A stretch of DNA of 64,000 bases from Pirellulales bacterium (GCA_028289405.1 JANQPP010000149.1:1-64000); one strand, 5' to 3'. Numbered from the stretch's first letter, positions 53,808 through 63,654 are shown. Numbers and translations are program-made. The notes: generated from the sequence alone by a model not told the origin.

Positions 53808-55222
53808 TTCCGCCGCGCCTCGCCGGCATATTCGGGACGCTGTAGCAACTGTTCTAGGTACGGTTGGTATTCCTCGGTCTGACTCCAGAAGCGAAAATGT
53901 GGACCGTCTTTCGTAACGCGGTCCTCTGGGTAGTCAGCCCCCGTCTGGCTCCGCGCTACCGAAGCGATGAATTCATCAAGCAACTTCCTCATGCGCTCGG
54001 CAAGCTTCGGCTTTTGGTGATACAGTTCATTCGCTTCCGCGAAATCCGCTTCCAGGTCATACAGCGCGTATTTCCCACTGCCGCGCGTCAGCGTGATGAT
54101 TTTATAGCGATTGTCGATCAGCGCCGCGCCATCCCGGTAATGAAATCCAATCGGTTTCATTCTTTCGCCAAGCTCTCTGGCGAACAACGGTCCAAGGCTC
54201 ATGCCGTCATGGACGTTCAGCATGGCATCTTCGGGCAGACCCAAGACATCCACCAGCGTGGGAAAGATATCCATCGTGCAGGCGGGGTATTCGGTTACGC
54301 GAGGCGCGATCTTGGCGGGCCACTCCACGATCCCGGGCACGCGCAGCCCGCCCTCGTAGAGCGTGCCCTTGCCCCCGCGCAATCCACCTACCACGTCCGG
54401 TCCGAAGTTCCTGGCCAGGCCGCCGTTATCGCTGTTGAACCAGACCAGCGTGTTGTCCGCGATGCCCAGTTCGCGGAGCTTCGCCCGGAGAGTTCCGATG
54501 CTACGGTCCATCGCGACCAATTCGCCATAGTGGTGCTTCGCGGCATCCGAAGGCAAGTCCAACTGATCCTGTTCCGACGCCTTCCACGGACTGTGGGGCG
54601 AACCATACCAGATCACGGTGAAGGACGGCTTTCCCGCCCGCGCATGGCGTTCGATGAATTTGAGCGCTTCCTGCACGATGATTTCCGATGAATCGCCGGC
54701 AAATTCTTCCCACGTGCCTTGACGGCTCAGTATGGGGTTCATGTCGAAGAAGTTGGTCACGGAGAGCCAATCATCGAATCCGAAATGCCCCGGATGGTAA
54801 GGATCGTCGCGGAAGATGGGTGCCCCAGGTCCCCGCAGGCCGTTGAGGTGCCATTTTCCGAAATGTCCCGTCGCGTAGCCCGCGTTTCGCACTGCATCCG
54901 CGATGGTCTTTTCCTGGAGGCGCAGCGCGTAACCGTGTTGCCGCACGCCGCACCGGTCATTCGTGCGGCCAGTTAGCACGGTAGCCCGAGTGGGTGAGCA
55001 AACGGGAGCCCCCGCATAGAAGCGATCCATCCTCAAGCCATTGGCTGCCATGGCGTCCAAATGCGGCGTCTGGAGATGAGGATGGCCGTAATAGCCCACT
55101 TGCCCCCAGCCTTGGTCGTCCGCCATCACCAGCACAATGTTGGGTCGCTCAGTCGCGGTCACCGCCGATGCGGCAAGAATCCAAGCGAGGAGCATCGGTT
55201 TGACAGCAATTCGTTGCTTCAT
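53789..55222 (-). CDS. Secreted sulfatase (formylglycine-dependent)
   Basis: About 477 residues. A signal peptide ([14 protein letters not shown]) precedes [20 protein letters not shown], the calcium-binding start of the sulfatase fold. The key motif [12 protein letters not shown] at about residue 72 has the Cys that is oxidised to formylglycine (C-x-P-x-R). Further metal ligands are in NSDNGG near residue 265. The substrate, a sulfated polysaccharide, cannot be named. The modifying enzyme (FGE) is encoded elsewhere. The aldolase gene precedes it on the same strand with a 74-base gap. Confidence 0.92.
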   Translation of the reverse strand: MKQRIAVKPMLLAWILAASAVTATERPNIVLVMADDQGWGQVGYYGHPHLQTPHLDAMAANGLRMDRFYAGAPVCSPTRATVLTGRTNDRCGVRQHGYALRLQEKTIADAVRNAGYATGHFGKWHLNGLRGPGAPIFRDDPYHPGHFGFDDWLSVTNFFDMNPILSRQGTWEEFAGDSSEIIVQEALKFIERHARAGKPSFTVIWYGSPHSPWKASEQDQLDLPSDAAKHHYGELVAMDRSIGTLRAKLRELGIADNTLVWFNSDNGGLARNFGPDVVGGLRGGKGTLYEGGLRVPGIVEWPAKIAPRVTEYPACTMDIFPTLVDVLGLPEDAMLNVHDGMSLGPLFARELGERMKPIGFHYRDGAALIDNRYKIITLTRGSGKYALYDLEADFAEANELYHQKPKLAERMRKLLDEFIASVARSQTGADYPEDRVTKDGPHFRFWSQTEEYQPYLEQLLQRPEYAGEARRNQAGER

Positions 55223-55296
55223 GGTCACCACACTTTTTCAATCCCATTGATTCGATCCAAGGAACGCGCGAACAAATGCACTCGGCATGCGGCGCT

Positions 55297-56049
55297 CTAA
55301 CCTTTAATCGCTGCCAGCATTTCGGACGCTGCCTTGCCCAGAAACATCGTATCCACACCTGCCGTAATCAGTGTGCAGCCGCGTTTCATATCGGCCCGTA
55401 CGGCCTCCGCGGTGACCCCGAAACAGCCCACCGGCAGACCGGCATCTCGGCAAACGGACAATACACGGTCAATCGCGGACACGACTTCCGGATCGTTGAT
55501 TTGCCCCATCTTGCCCATGCTGGCCGACAAGTCGTACGGCCCGAGCTGAATGGCATCCACACCCTCGACTCGCACGATCGACTCGATGTTCTCTACTGCC
55601 ATGGCGTGCTCGGCCTGCACGATGACGGCGGTTTCCTCGTTGGCTCTGGCGAGGTACTCGGCAAATCGCATCCCGTAGCCGTGTGCCCGCCCCAAGCCCA
55701 CGCCCCGCGTGCCGTCGGGAGAATACTTCGACCAACGGACCACATCGGCGGCCTGTTCCGCCGTGTTGACCTGAGGCACGATGATTCCCGCCGGCCCCAG
55801 ATCCAGGGCTTTCTTGATAGGAACTTCCGCCGCCTCGGGAACCCGCACGACGCAGGCCACTTGATTGCCCACGGCTTGCAGAAGGGAAATGATTTCGCTG
55901 GTTCCCAGCGGCCCATGCTCGCCATCGATGAAAAGCCAGTCGAAGCCGAGGTCGGCCAGGATTTCGGCCGTGGCGGGCGTGGGTAGCGTGACCATGGTGC
56001 CAAACAACTGGTCACCCTGGGCAAGGCGAGATTTGAATTTCTGCGGCAT
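55297..56049 (-). CDS. HpcH/HpaI family aldolase
   Basis: 250-residue class II pyruvate-type aldolase. Conserved parts: FDWLFIDGEHGPLGTSEI near residue 36, VRVPEAAEVPIKKALDLGPAGIIVPQVNTAEQA, and YLARANEETAVIVQAEHAMAVENIESI, with the metal-binding Glu and Asp in VQAEHAMA and GPYDLSASMG. It would cleave 4-hydroxy-2-oxo acids to pyruvate and an aldehyde, as in aromatic and sugar-acid breakdown. Its place before the sulfatase suggests use of a desulfated sugar acid but the step is not known. Confidence 0.88.
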   Translation of the reverse strand: MPQKFKSRLAQGDQLFGTMVTLPTPATAEILADLGFDWLFIDGEHGPLGTSEIISLLQAVGNQVACVVRVPEAAEVPIKKALDLGPAGIIVPQVNTAEQAADVVRWSKYSPDGTRGVGLGRAHGYGMRFAEYLARANEETAVIVQAEHAMAVENIESIVRVEGVDAIQLGPYDLSASMGKMGQINDPEVVSAIDRVLSVCRDAGLPVGCFGVTAEAVRADMKRGCTLITAGVDTMFLGKAASEMLAAIKG

Positions 56050-56220
56050 AATGACCGTCGCTGTGAACAGGAAAATGAGAAACGCTTGGCCGCGATTATA
56101 GCGGCTGAATCGCGTCGAGCCTTCCTATTCAAAGCGCAGTCATCAGAAAAGACCGCATCCAGCGACTTCCCCAAAAAGGCGAAAGTCTTTCTTCGGCAGC
56201 AAGATGGCTTAAATCCCAAC

Positions 56221-56712
56221 TCAAACCAGTTGAGGAATGCTCCCCAAGCGTGCTTCGTGGGGCGGGCATTTCCTCACGAAACATGGCACCGCCGATCCCG
56301 CACGATGCCTAGCGGTCGCGGCTTGCGGCTCGGCCTGGTCGAACCGTGCAGATCCACCAGCAGCGGGCAAACGCCGAGTGGCTTCCCAGGCATTACGCAA
56401 TCGGGCTGGCGAGCAAGCTGCTTGCGGGTCGTGGACGAACACCATGCTTCCTCCGGCTTGCTCCATGGCCTGCCGGACTGCCATGTCACGCTCCTCCATG
56501 CCATGGCAACGCTCCACGCGGATTTGCGGGTATTGAACGGCCAATTCTTCCGCCGCATCGAGCATGGCCACGTCCGCCGTGCGATGTGGGATGAGTACGA
56601 TTTCGAAGTCGGACGTCATGTCCGAGAGCGTTTCCAGCAAGACATTCGCTTCCCAGGCGAGAGAACAAGGGGATGTGGGAAGTGGCAGCAGGGCACTGAG
56701 TGAATCGGACAA
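56221..56712 (-). CDS. Degenerate glycosyltransferase-2-like protein
   Basis: 163 residues starting with TTG (GGAAAGG about 7 bases upstream). The order LSDSLSALLPLPTSPCSLAW, then DFEIVLIPHRTADVAMLDAA and MVFVHDPQAACS repeats the GT2 start (strand, VxVVDDGSxD loop, later DxD-like). But the DDGS position reads IPHRTA and the domain ends about 140 residues in, without the second half. It is either a nucleotide-sugar-binding remnant or a new role. The C-terminus is Pro/His/Arg-rich. It lies 170 bases before the aldolase gene. Confidence 0.5.
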   Translation of the reverse strand: MSDSLSALLPLPTSPCSLAWEANVLLETLSDMTSDFEIVLIPHRTADVAMLDAAEELAVQYPQIRVERCHGMEERDMAVRQAMEQAGGSMVFVHDPQAACSPARLRNAWEATRRLPAAGGSARFDQAEPQAATARHRAGSAVPCFVRKCPPHEARLGSIPQLV

Positions 56713-57102
56713 GGCTTTTCCTTTCCAGGTTTTCCAGGGAGTCGAGGATCGGTTAGCTTGTAGTACCAATTGGTCGCGGATCGAGCGGCCAGCCAACCTC
56801 GTTTGGGCTGGGGAGCGGCCATTGGTTCGGTTTGTCGATTTATGTTTCGTGGTCGATGGTTGCCAAACGTTGGGAAGGCCTTGGAAGTTTTTTCCCAGGC
56901 TCTTGCCCGTCATCATTAGTACGGATTTCCCAGGGTCCCTGGTTCACATCGGTTTTCACATCCGTGAGAGATGATTCGCTTTTCTTGGAGAATACTTAAG
57001 CATGTCTTATGGAATTCATGAATCGGCGCGGAAAATGGCATTTTCCCTTTGGCGCGTTGCCCCGCAGCGCGAAAACTAGATCCTTTTCCAGGAGCCCTCG
57101 GC
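56713..57102. other. Divergent intergenic region before hisI
   Basis: About 390 bases between the GT2-like gene and hisI. The opposite-strand open frame ending here is not convincing. CCAGGAGCC near the hisI start is the ribosome site. No promoter could be placed. Confidence 0.45.
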
Positions 57103-57510
57103 GTGACTGAAACGACCAACGCACTCCCCGATTTTTCCAAGGGGCAAGGGCTGTTGCCCGTGGTGGCGCAAGATGCCGCTTCTGGCGCGGTCCTGATGAT
57201 GGCGTACATGAACGAGGAAAGTTTCCAGGAAACCATTTCCACGGGCCGGGCTGTTTACTACAGCCGTAGCCGAAAAAGGTTATGGCGGAAAGGCGAAGAA
57301 AGCGGCAATGTACAACGGGTCAAGGAGATTTATGTCGACTGTGATGGTGATTCCATCTTGTTGAAAGTCGAACAAGCGGGAGGAGCCGCCTGCCATGAAG
57401 GCTACGCAAGCTGTTTCTATCGCCGCCGAACGGCTGGGAAATGGGAAGTCATTGGTGAACGTGTCTTCGATCCCAACGCGGTCTATGGACATCCCAAGAA
57501 ATCGACGTAA
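57103..57510 (+). CDS. hisI: Phosphoribosyl-AMP cyclohydrolase
   Basis: 135-residue enzyme of histidine synthesis that opens the adenine ring of phosphoribosyl-AMP. It shows [40 protein letters not shown] and [30 protein letters not shown] with the metal- and zinc-binding residues (CDGD, Cys, Cys). No HisE domain is fused to it, and no other his gene is adjacent. The GTG at 57103 has AGGAG upstream; the longer frame starting at 57049 adds residues that are not conserved. Confidence 0.95.
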   Translation: MTETTNALPDFSKGQGLLPVVAQDAASGAVLMMAYMNEESFQETISTGRAVYYSRSRKRLWRKGEESGNVQRVKEIYVDCDGDSILLKVEQAGGAACHEGYASCFYRRRTAGKWEVIGERVFDPNAVYGHPKKST

Positions 57511-57828
57511 ACGCCATTGGACCGTGCTGCCTCCCTTCCGGGAGGCGGATGAGCGAACGGGTGCCATGGAATGTGTCGAACGCGCGGCGGGCGGATTCGC
57601 GTGGCCATAACGGTTTTGGGGGAATTACCAGCAGGACGGACGTACGACAAATCCGAGGAATGTCCCCACTTGCTGGCGCCGATCGTTGCCAAGGCATCCC
57701 CTCGAATATTCATGGGTTTTCGTCTTAAAGGCATTTCCCGGCGGATCTTCCAACCAGGCATGAGCTAGGCTTCAATTGCCGCATCGGTACGCGCGGCGTT
57801 TGCCTTTCTTCGAGTACTGGGATCCGCC
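57511..57828. other. Intergenic region between hisI and HDOD gene
   Basis: 318 bases. No gene, promoter or hairpin could be recognised with confidence. Confidence 0.45.
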
Positions 57829-59475
57829 ATGTCTTCCGCGCCACGCGAATTGGAAGCCTTTTTGAACCGATTGGACCGCCTGTATAGCTTGCCGGCGGTC
57901 GCTTCCCAGGTTTTGGAATTGACGGAGCGGCCACGCGTCGATGTCCGCCAGATCAAGGAGTGCATCGAGTGTGATCCCGCTTTGACGGTGAAACTACTGC
58001 GCACGGTGAATAGCTCCGTCTTTGGGCTCTCGGGAAAGGTCGAGGATCTTAATCAAGCCATCTCACTGTTGGGCATCAAGCCGCTGAAAATGCTGGTGCT
58101 GGGCTTCAACTTGCCGCGAAAGTTGTTCCGGGGCCTGGAAGAAAAAGTGCTCGGCCGGTTTTGGTGCTATTCGCTTACTCGCGCGGTGGCCGCCAAGGAT
58201 ATCAGCACGGCTTTTTGGGACATGCCTGGCGATGAGCCATTTATCGCCGGCCTCTTGCAAGACTTGGGGCTGTTGGTGCTGGCGCAGGACTTAGGAGACC
58301 CCTTCCTGCGTTTCCTAGACAAGATTCACGAAAAGCGAGCCGATGTCCGCGAGATTGAGCGTGACACCATGGGCTTCGACCATGTGGGATTAACGTACCA
58401 TCTCTTGAAGAAATGGAATCTTCCAGACATCTTGGCGGAGGCCATTGGCGCCAGCGGGTCGGAGGAGGCGATCGCCCAATTGCCACCAGAGCCCGCCCGG
58501 CTGGCGTGGATCATCACGCAGGCGGATATTCTCACCACGGGAGTGATTGAAAAGCGGTCCGATTGTTGGGACCGCTTGAGCGGGCCGGATGCCGTTCCTC
58601 GCCGTTTGCCCGAAGAGCCATTGGCAAAGCTCGTCGAGAATCTGCAAGCCAAGGTGGAACAGTTGGCCCAGGTGATGTCGTTGAACCTTCCCCAGGAGAT
58701 GGAATTCACGGAACTGCTCCTGCAAGCCCATGCACAGCTTTCCACCGTGGCGGAAGAAGCCGCGGCGGAACGCGGCGTGACTGATCCCGATCGTGCCTCC
58801 GCCGCAACGGGGCTAGACACCTCTTCGCAGTGGGAGGAGGCCGTCTGGCTGACCCAGGCCATGGCTTCCAAGCATGGAAGCGAGCCAGATCCATCCACTT
58901 CCATCGACGCGGAAAACCAATCCGAGGAGCATGTCGCCCTGGCCACCGCGCCGGTACGAGTTTCCCCGGGTCGTCGAGAAATTCCCTTGACCTCGCATCA
59001 AGATCTGGTGCGCGAAGTCGCCCAGGCACTGGCCACCTGCCGGCAGTCTCGGGAGCCGCTTAGTTTGCTTTTCCTCGAAATAGGTGGCCTGGATGAGTCT
59101 GGAAGTGGTAGTGAATCCGCCAGTAGGACAAAAAAAGTTCTGAAACTGCTGGAAACTGCCTGCCAACACACGGCCGAAGGTTCTCCAAACTGCCTGCGGC
59201 TCCGCCCGAATCTCCTAGGTGTCCTGCTGCCGGGCCATGACCGGCCTCATGTGACCGAGTTGGGACAGTCGCTCGTGAGGCTTCCAGAGACCTTGGGGGC
59301 ACGAGGCAGTACTGAATTGGATCTGGCCGCGACGCATATCAGCGGTGGCGCGGCCACGATTCCGCTGCCACCGAAAAACTTTCCTGCTAGTCAACTTATC
59401 GAAAGTGCCGAGCGCTGTTTGCAGGCGGCGAATCTCGCTGGGGTAGGAACGCTCAAGAGTATTGGTATCTATTGA
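57829..59475 (+). CDS. HDOD-domain protein with a degenerate GGDEF-like C-terminus
   Basis: 548 residues, cytoplasmic. The N-terminal half is an HDOD domain: LYSLPAVASQVLELTERPRVD, CDPALTVKLLRTVNSSVFGL, DLNQAISLLGIKPLKMLVLG and FIAGLLQDLGLLVLAQDL. It lacks the metal HD pair in places, as HDOD domains do. A linker rich in Ala/Glu/Ser separates it from residues about 390-548, which resemble a GGDEF domain. There SLLFLEIGGLDESG and RLRPNLLGVLLPGHDR stand where the active GGDEF (as in RxGGDEFAVLLPG) is expected, so no cyclic-di-GMP synthesis. It is probably a signalling scaffold. A perfect hairpin follows it. Confidence 0.85.
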   Translation: MSSAPRELEAFLNRLDRLYSLPAVASQVLELTERPRVDVRQIKECIECDPALTVKLLRTVNSSVFGLSGKVEDLNQAISLLGIKPLKMLVLGFNLPRKLFRGLEEKVLGRFWCYSLTRAVAAKDISTAFWDMPGDEPFIAGLLQDLGLLVLAQDLGDPFLRFLDKIHEKRADVREIERDTMGFDHVGLTYHLLKKWNLPDILAEAIGASGSEEAIAQLPPEPARLAWIITQADILTTGVIEKRSDCWDRLSGPDAVPRRLPEEPLAKLVENLQAKVEQLAQVMSLNLPQEMEFTELLLQAHAQLSTVAEEAAAERGVTDPDRASAATGLDTSSQWEEAVWLTQAMASKHGSEPDPSTSIDAENQSEEHVALATAPVRVSPGRREIPLTSHQDLVREVAQALATCRQSREPLSLLFLEIGGLDESGSGSESASRTKKVLKLLETACQHTAEGSPNCLRLRPNLLGVLLPGHDRPHVTELGQSLVRLPETLGARGSTELDLAATHISGGAATIPLPPKNFPASQLIESAERCLQAANLAGVGTLKSIGIY

Positions 59476-59490
59476 CCGATCTGGCGGAAT

Positions 59491-59506
59491 GGGGGCGAAC
59501 GCCCCC
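59491..59506 (+). terminator. GC-rich hairpin after the HDOD gene
   Basis: GGGGGC-GAAC-GCCCCC, 15 bases after the stop. No T-run follows, so it is either a rho-type or partial terminator, or a stabiliser of the transcript. Confidence 0.45.
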
Positions 59507-59727
59507 CTCGGGGAGCGGGCGACACCCAACCGAAACCGCGAAAACGATCGCCAACGCCCATTGCGCGGAGAATAATGCCATAACGGCGTCCGGATTCTTT
59601 CGATCGACCGGACCGATTTCCGGCACAGGCAGCGAGGCTTCGCGGTCGGAGTTGTGGGCGCAACCGGGGAAAGCCGTGCGGGCTTTTGGCGTGGTCCTTT
59701 CAAACAGGTCTGTGGTACACTTTCCGC

Positions 59728-60813
59728 ATGTCAGATTTCAGTTCCCGTCCGGGATATTCTCCCGAGGATGAAGCTTCCCAAATATTCCGCGCGGAGATTT
59801 CCGCTCCGTCGGATTGGGGTCCAGGCGAAGATGGTTTGTTTCTGCCTTATCGGGAATTTTCCCAGCCGGTGAGGGTTGCTCCCACACGGCGTCGCAGGCG
59901 GGTGTGGTTGCCCGTGCTGCTCTTCGTGGCCACCTGCCTCTCCACGTTTTGGGCGGGCGCGACCCACTGGAGCCCCGACCAACTTCTGCAGTACTTGACC
60001 GTCGAGCGAGTACCACCCCCGTTCACTTCGCACTGGGATCTCTTCTTCACGGCAGCCGTCGACATGGTCGAACGTAATTGGCGTGAAGGGTTCGTGTACA
60101 TGGCCGCCGTGCTCGGCATCTTGCTGACGCATGAAATGGGACACTTTATTCAGGCCGTCCGGCATCACATTCCCGCGAGCTTGCCGTTCTTCATTCCCAT
60201 TCCGATCACGCCACTGGGCACGATGGGCGCCGTGATTGGCATGGAGGGAATGAAAGCCGACCGTAAACAGCTCTTCGACATCGGCCTCACGGGGCCGCTC
60301 GCCGGACTTGTGCTGGCAGTTCCCATTACCTGCTGGGGGATTTTGGAAGCAGAAGAATTCAAAAAACCAAAAAACGCCCCGGGAGTGGTGGAGTACCACG
60401 ATCCGCTCGTCGTGGAATGGCTCATCGATGTTCTGCGTCCCGACCTGCCAGCGGATGCGAGCCTCCAGCTAAATGCTTTGCTCATGGCGGGCTGGGTGGG
60501 CATGCTGATCACTGGCTTGAACATGATGCCGGTCAGCCAGCTCGATGGAGGCCATGTGACTTATGCACTCTTCGGCAAGGGTGCACACACGTTGGCCAGG
60601 CTCTTCTTGATCGTGGCGATTGCGTATATCGTCTACGCGGGAGCCTATATGTGGATTCTCATGGTGGTGCTGGTAATGCTGATCGGCCCAGCGCATCCGC
60701 CTACCGCGAACGACGAAGCGCCCTTGGGGCGGGGACGTTGGCTGCTGGGCCTGGCTTCGCTCTCGATTCCGCTGCTTTGCTTCCCCGTCGAGGGGATCAC
60801 GATCCACGGATAA
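59728..60813 (+). CDS. Site-2 protease family (M50) membrane protease
   Basis: About 361 residues with six or so membrane segments. The zinc site is HEMGH at about 135 (LLTHEMGHFIQAVRHHIP) and the second motif SQLDGGH at about 273, with the NPxG-like PVSQLDGGHV. A charged cytoplasmic N-terminus of about 65 residues precedes the first helix. M50 proteases cut transmembrane anti-sigma factors and other membrane proteins in regulated intramembrane proteolysis. The substrate is not next door, although the S1C protease gene at 61524 is close. No Shine-Dalgarno match is visible at the ATG. Confidence 0.88.
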   Translation: MSDFSSRPGYSPEDEASQIFRAEISAPSDWGPGEDGLFLPYREFSQPVRVAPTRRRRRVWLPVLLFVATCLSTFWAGATHWSPDQLLQYLTVERVPPPFTSHWDLFFTAAVDMVERNWREGFVYMAAVLGILLTHEMGHFIQAVRHHIPASLPFFIPIPITPLGTMGAVIGMEGMKADRKQLFDIGLTGPLAGLVLAVPITCWGILEAEEFKKPKNAPGVVEYHDPLVVEWLIDVLRPDLPADASLQLNALLMAGWVGMLITGLNMMPVSQLDGGHVTYALFGKGAHTLARLFLIVAIAYIVYAGAYMWILMVVLVMLIGPAHPPTANDEAPLGRGRWLLGLASLSIPLLCFPVEGITIHG

Positions 60814-60870
60814 GGCATCCGCCGACAAACGGGCTGGAGCGGTGTGGATGTCCGCCGCCTTGTCACTCCA

Positions 60871-61293
60871 TTACACTTCCAGGCTGGCAGCGATTGCCTC
60901 GAAGACCCTGCCGAATTTCTCGTACTCGCGATCCTCGGCTTGCCAGAAAATGGAAAAAGTCGTTTCACCCACGCGAAAGCTGTGGACCACGGCGGTCGCC
61001 GTGAGGTCCAGGCAGATGAAATTCATGGCGTAGCCGGTCGTGTCTTGGCCTGCGATGTGGTATGTCGCCTGCTCCACATCTAGTTCGTCGTACTCCCCCT
61101 GCATGGTCTCCAGTGTCTGTTGGCTCATCGCCTGCGGATCCTGAGAACCAGTATGCAAAGTGAGGCACCAGGTGGCCGTCCCCGGTCCATAGAGGGCGAC
61201 CGTGGCATTCTCTTCTTGAATCTCCGACTCGTCCAAGGACCAGTTTTCGGGATACCGAAAACGAATCCCCATTTTTTCATAAACTGCGGGCAC
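60871..61293 (-). CDS. Conserved protein of unknown function
   Basis: 140-residue cytoplasmic protein, mainly beta: MGIRFRYPENWSLDESEIQE, ATVALYGPGTATWCLTLHTG, EYDELDVEQATYHIAGQDTTGY and a C-terminal TTFSIFWQAEDREYEKFGRV. No domain recognised. I chose the GTG at 61293 with GGAAAGG about 8 bases upstream; a TTG seven codons further is also possible. It diverges from the S1C protease gene. Confidence 0.6.
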   Translation of the reverse strand: MPAVYEKMGIRFRYPENWSLDESEIQEENATVALYGPGTATWCLTLHTGSQDPQAMSQQTLETMQGEYDELDVEQATYHIAGQDTTGYAMNFICLDLTATAVVHSFRVGETTFSIFWQAEDREYEKFGRVFEAIAASLEV

Positions 61294-61523
61294 GGGTGGC
61301 GCCTTTCCAATCAACCAGTTCCGGAGAGTTGAATCTCGATTTCATTCTGCCCGAGATGGAGCCCCGCGCCCATGAGGCCTGTTGGCTTCCACGGGTTGCT
61401 ACTCTCATGGGATGCGTCCGCAAGGGTCTCGTAACCAATTGGTCCGCCCGGGACGTCATGCATACAATTTCACAAATCGTCCTGTTAGCCCATCTTGAGC
61501 ATCACACTCCGGAGACATGTGGC

Positions 61524-62537
61524 ATGTCGTCGTCCCGATTTCAGTTCTTGTTTTCCGATAGCAGCCATTCCTCTCACTCTACGCCGAGTCAGCCCGCGCG
61601 GCCCGATCCGAGCGATGTGGAACTGCTCGACGCGTATTCCCAGGCCGTGGTGAACGTGGTGGAGACGGTTTCCCCTGCCGTGATCAGCATTACCGGCAGC
61701 GAACACACTCCTGCGGGTGCCGGATCCGGTTTCCTGATTACTCCGGATGGATACGCCATTACGAACAGCCACGTGGCTGGAGGACGCAAGCGGTTACGCG
61801 CCGAAACCAGCGAGGGAGATCGCGTGGACGCCGAGGTTATCGGGGACGATCCGGCCACGGATATCGCCTTAGTTCGCCTGGCGGCGCGGGACCTACCTTT
61901 TGCCGAGATCGGCGATTCTGGGCTGCTCCGCGTGGGACAGTTGGTGATCGCCATGGGAAGCCCCCTCGGCCTGCAATCGACCGTCTCTACTGGGGTGGTA
62001 AGTGCCGTGGGACGAAGCATGCGGGGCCAGGACGGACGGCTCATTGAAAACATCGTGCAGCACGCGGCTCCCATCAACCCGGGCAATTCCGGTGGGCCGC
62101 TCGTGGATTCGCGGGGACGCGTGGTGGGGGTCAACACCGCGATCATTGCCTTCGCCCAGGGGTTGGGCTTCGCGGTGCCCAGCAATACCGTGCAATGGGT
62201 CGCCACGGAAATCCTGGCACATCGTCAGGTTCGCCGGAGGCAACTGGACATTACCGCCAAGACCACGCATCTGCCCAGGTTACGCGTGCGGGAACTCGAT
62301 CTGCTTTCCGATCAGGCGGTTGAAGTAGCAGGTGTGCTGCCGGGCGGTGCCGCGGATCGGGCAGGCATGTTGGAGGGGGACTTAATCGTGGCCCTAAGTG
62401 GCCGCATCGTCTCCAGCGTCGATGATATTCACCGACTGCTGGCCCGCCTGCGTCACGACGCCTCACTGGATATCACGGTCGTCCGGGGCGACGCGAAGCT
62501 TGACCTCCGCATCGCTTGGCCTCGCACTGGCAAGTAA
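61524..62537 (+). CDS. Cytoplasmic HtrA-like serine protease (S1C, one PDZ)
   Basis: About 337 residues. Catalytic triad: His in TNSHVAGG (about 83), Asp in ATDIALVRL (about 112) and Ser in NPGNSGGPL (about 189). A PDZ domain follows from about residue 245 (EVAGVLPGGAADRAGMLEGD, then ALSGRIVSSVDDIHRLL). There is no signal peptide or membrane segment, unlike DegP/DegS, so it probably acts inside the cell. The ATG at 61524 has GGAG about 9 bases upstream. It could degrade misfolded cytoplasmic proteins. Confidence 0.88.
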   Translation: MSSSRFQFLFSDSSHSSHSTPSQPARPDPSDVELLDAYSQAVVNVVETVSPAVISITGSEHTPAGAGSGFLITPDGYAITNSHVAGGRKRLRAETSEGDRVDAEVIGDDPATDIALVRLAARDLPFAEIGDSGLLRVGQLVIAMGSPLGLQSTVSTGVVSAVGRSMRGQDGRLIENIVQHAAPINPGNSGGPLVDSRGRVVGVNTAIIAFAQGLGFAVPSNTVQWVATEILAHRQVRRRQLDITAKTTHLPRLRVRELDLLSDQAVEVAGVLPGGAADRAGMLEGDLIVALSGRIVSSVDDIHRLLARLRHDASLDITVVRGDAKLDLRIAWPRTGK

Positions 62538-62556
62538 TGCGTGGAAGAATTTCTGC

Positions 62557-63654
62557 TCAACCGGCTTCGCGACGGTGCCGCCAAGGTTGAGTAACGTTGT
62601 GCCGAGTCTGCCGGTGAGGAACCGGCAGCAACGGAATGACCCCTTTTTCCACCAAGTCTTGCTGCCGGGCAATCTGTTCGAGCACACGTTCGGCGACTTC
62701 CACGGCGGTGGCTCCTTCCTCGCCACTGACCATCGGCCTTTGTCCCGTGTGGATGCAGCGAATAAACTCCCGAAGTTCCTCTTGCAGCGGATTCGCCTCA
62801 GCGGACACGATCTCCTCTTTGACGAGGATGTCCGTGAAAAACGCTTGCCGTAAATCGTCCCGCTGCCGGGGGCTGAGGGCAGACAAATCGAGGTTTCCTT
62901 GGTGAAGTTTTTCACCGGCCCTCAGACAAACGGCGGAGCGGTTCGCCAGATCCACATGGACGAGGTTTCCTTCATCCCAGATCTGAAGTGTACGGGCATT
63001 CGTCGGATTCACCCGAGAGGCCGTCAAATGTGCCGCGCTGCCGTTTTCGAAAACGAGCCGCGCTTGGGCGATATCTTCGCTGGGGCCAATGACTGGCCGG
63101 CCATACGCTTCGATCCGCGCGACCCGCGAAGGAACCAGGGACAAAGCCAGATCGATGTCGTGAATCATCAGATCCAGCACGACACCGATGTCCGTGGAAC
63201 GGAAAGAATATCCGCTACAGCGGTGGGCTTCGATGTAATGCGGAGATTGCACTTTGGAGCGAATCGCGGCCAGCGCGGGATTGAAACGCTCCACATGCCC
63301 CACTTGCAAGACGCGCCCTTGGCTTTGGGCAAGGTCCGCCAGATCGCGTGCTTGGCGGGAGGATGGAGCCAGCGGCTTTTCCACGAATAAATGGACGCCG
63401 CGGGCGAGTAGTTCCTTCCCGAGTGCATGGTGCGAAGAGGTCGGCGTGGCCAGCACGGCGGCATCAAACGGCTTGCCGACGAGTGAAATATCCGCGAAGC
63501 AGGTTAATCTCAAGTCACGAGAAACCAGCTCACGCGCTTCCTGCGATGGATCAACGACCGCGACGACTTCCACTTCCGGCAGTTCGCTCAGCAAGCGAGC
63601 GTGAATGCGTCCGAGGTGACCCGCACCAATGACGGCTACCCGAATTCGTGTCAT
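62557..63654 (-). CDS. Gfo/Idh/MocA family oxidoreductase
   Basis: 365-residue NAD(P)-dependent dehydrogenase. The Rossmann start VAVIGAGHLGRIHARLLSEL is followed by VDPSQEARELV and the EKPLAPSS motif (residues about 90-100). The C-terminal domain is VGHVERFNPALAAIRSKVQS and SVDIGVVLDLMIHDIDLALSL, with the His/Asp pair typical of inositol- or sugar-oxidising members. In many Planctomycetes one such gene sits next to lipid-A genes, as here (lpxC is upstream). The start has AAGGAG about 11 bases upstream. Substrate unknown. Confidence 0.92.
   Translation of the reverse strand: MTRIRVAVIGAGHLGRIHARLLSELPEVEVVAVVDPSQEARELVSRDLRLTCFADISLVGKPFDAAVLATPTSSHHALGKELLARGVHLFVEKPLAPSSRQARDLADLAQSQGRVLQVGHVERFNPALAAIRSKVQSPHYIEAHRCSGYSFRSTDIGVVLDLMIHDIDLALSLVPSRVARIEAYGRPVIGPSEDIAQARLVFENGSAAHLTASRVNPTNARTLQIWDEGNLVHVDLANRSAVCLRAGEKLHQGNLDLSALSPRQRDDLRQAFFTDILVKEEIVSAEANPLQEELREFIRCIHTGQRPMVSGEEGATAVEVAERVLEQIARQQDLVEKGVIPLLPVPHRQTRHNVTQPWRHRREAG

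Noticed and set aside
53864-54691. 275-residue plus-strand frame
   Set aside because: Antisense shadow of the sulfatase gene.
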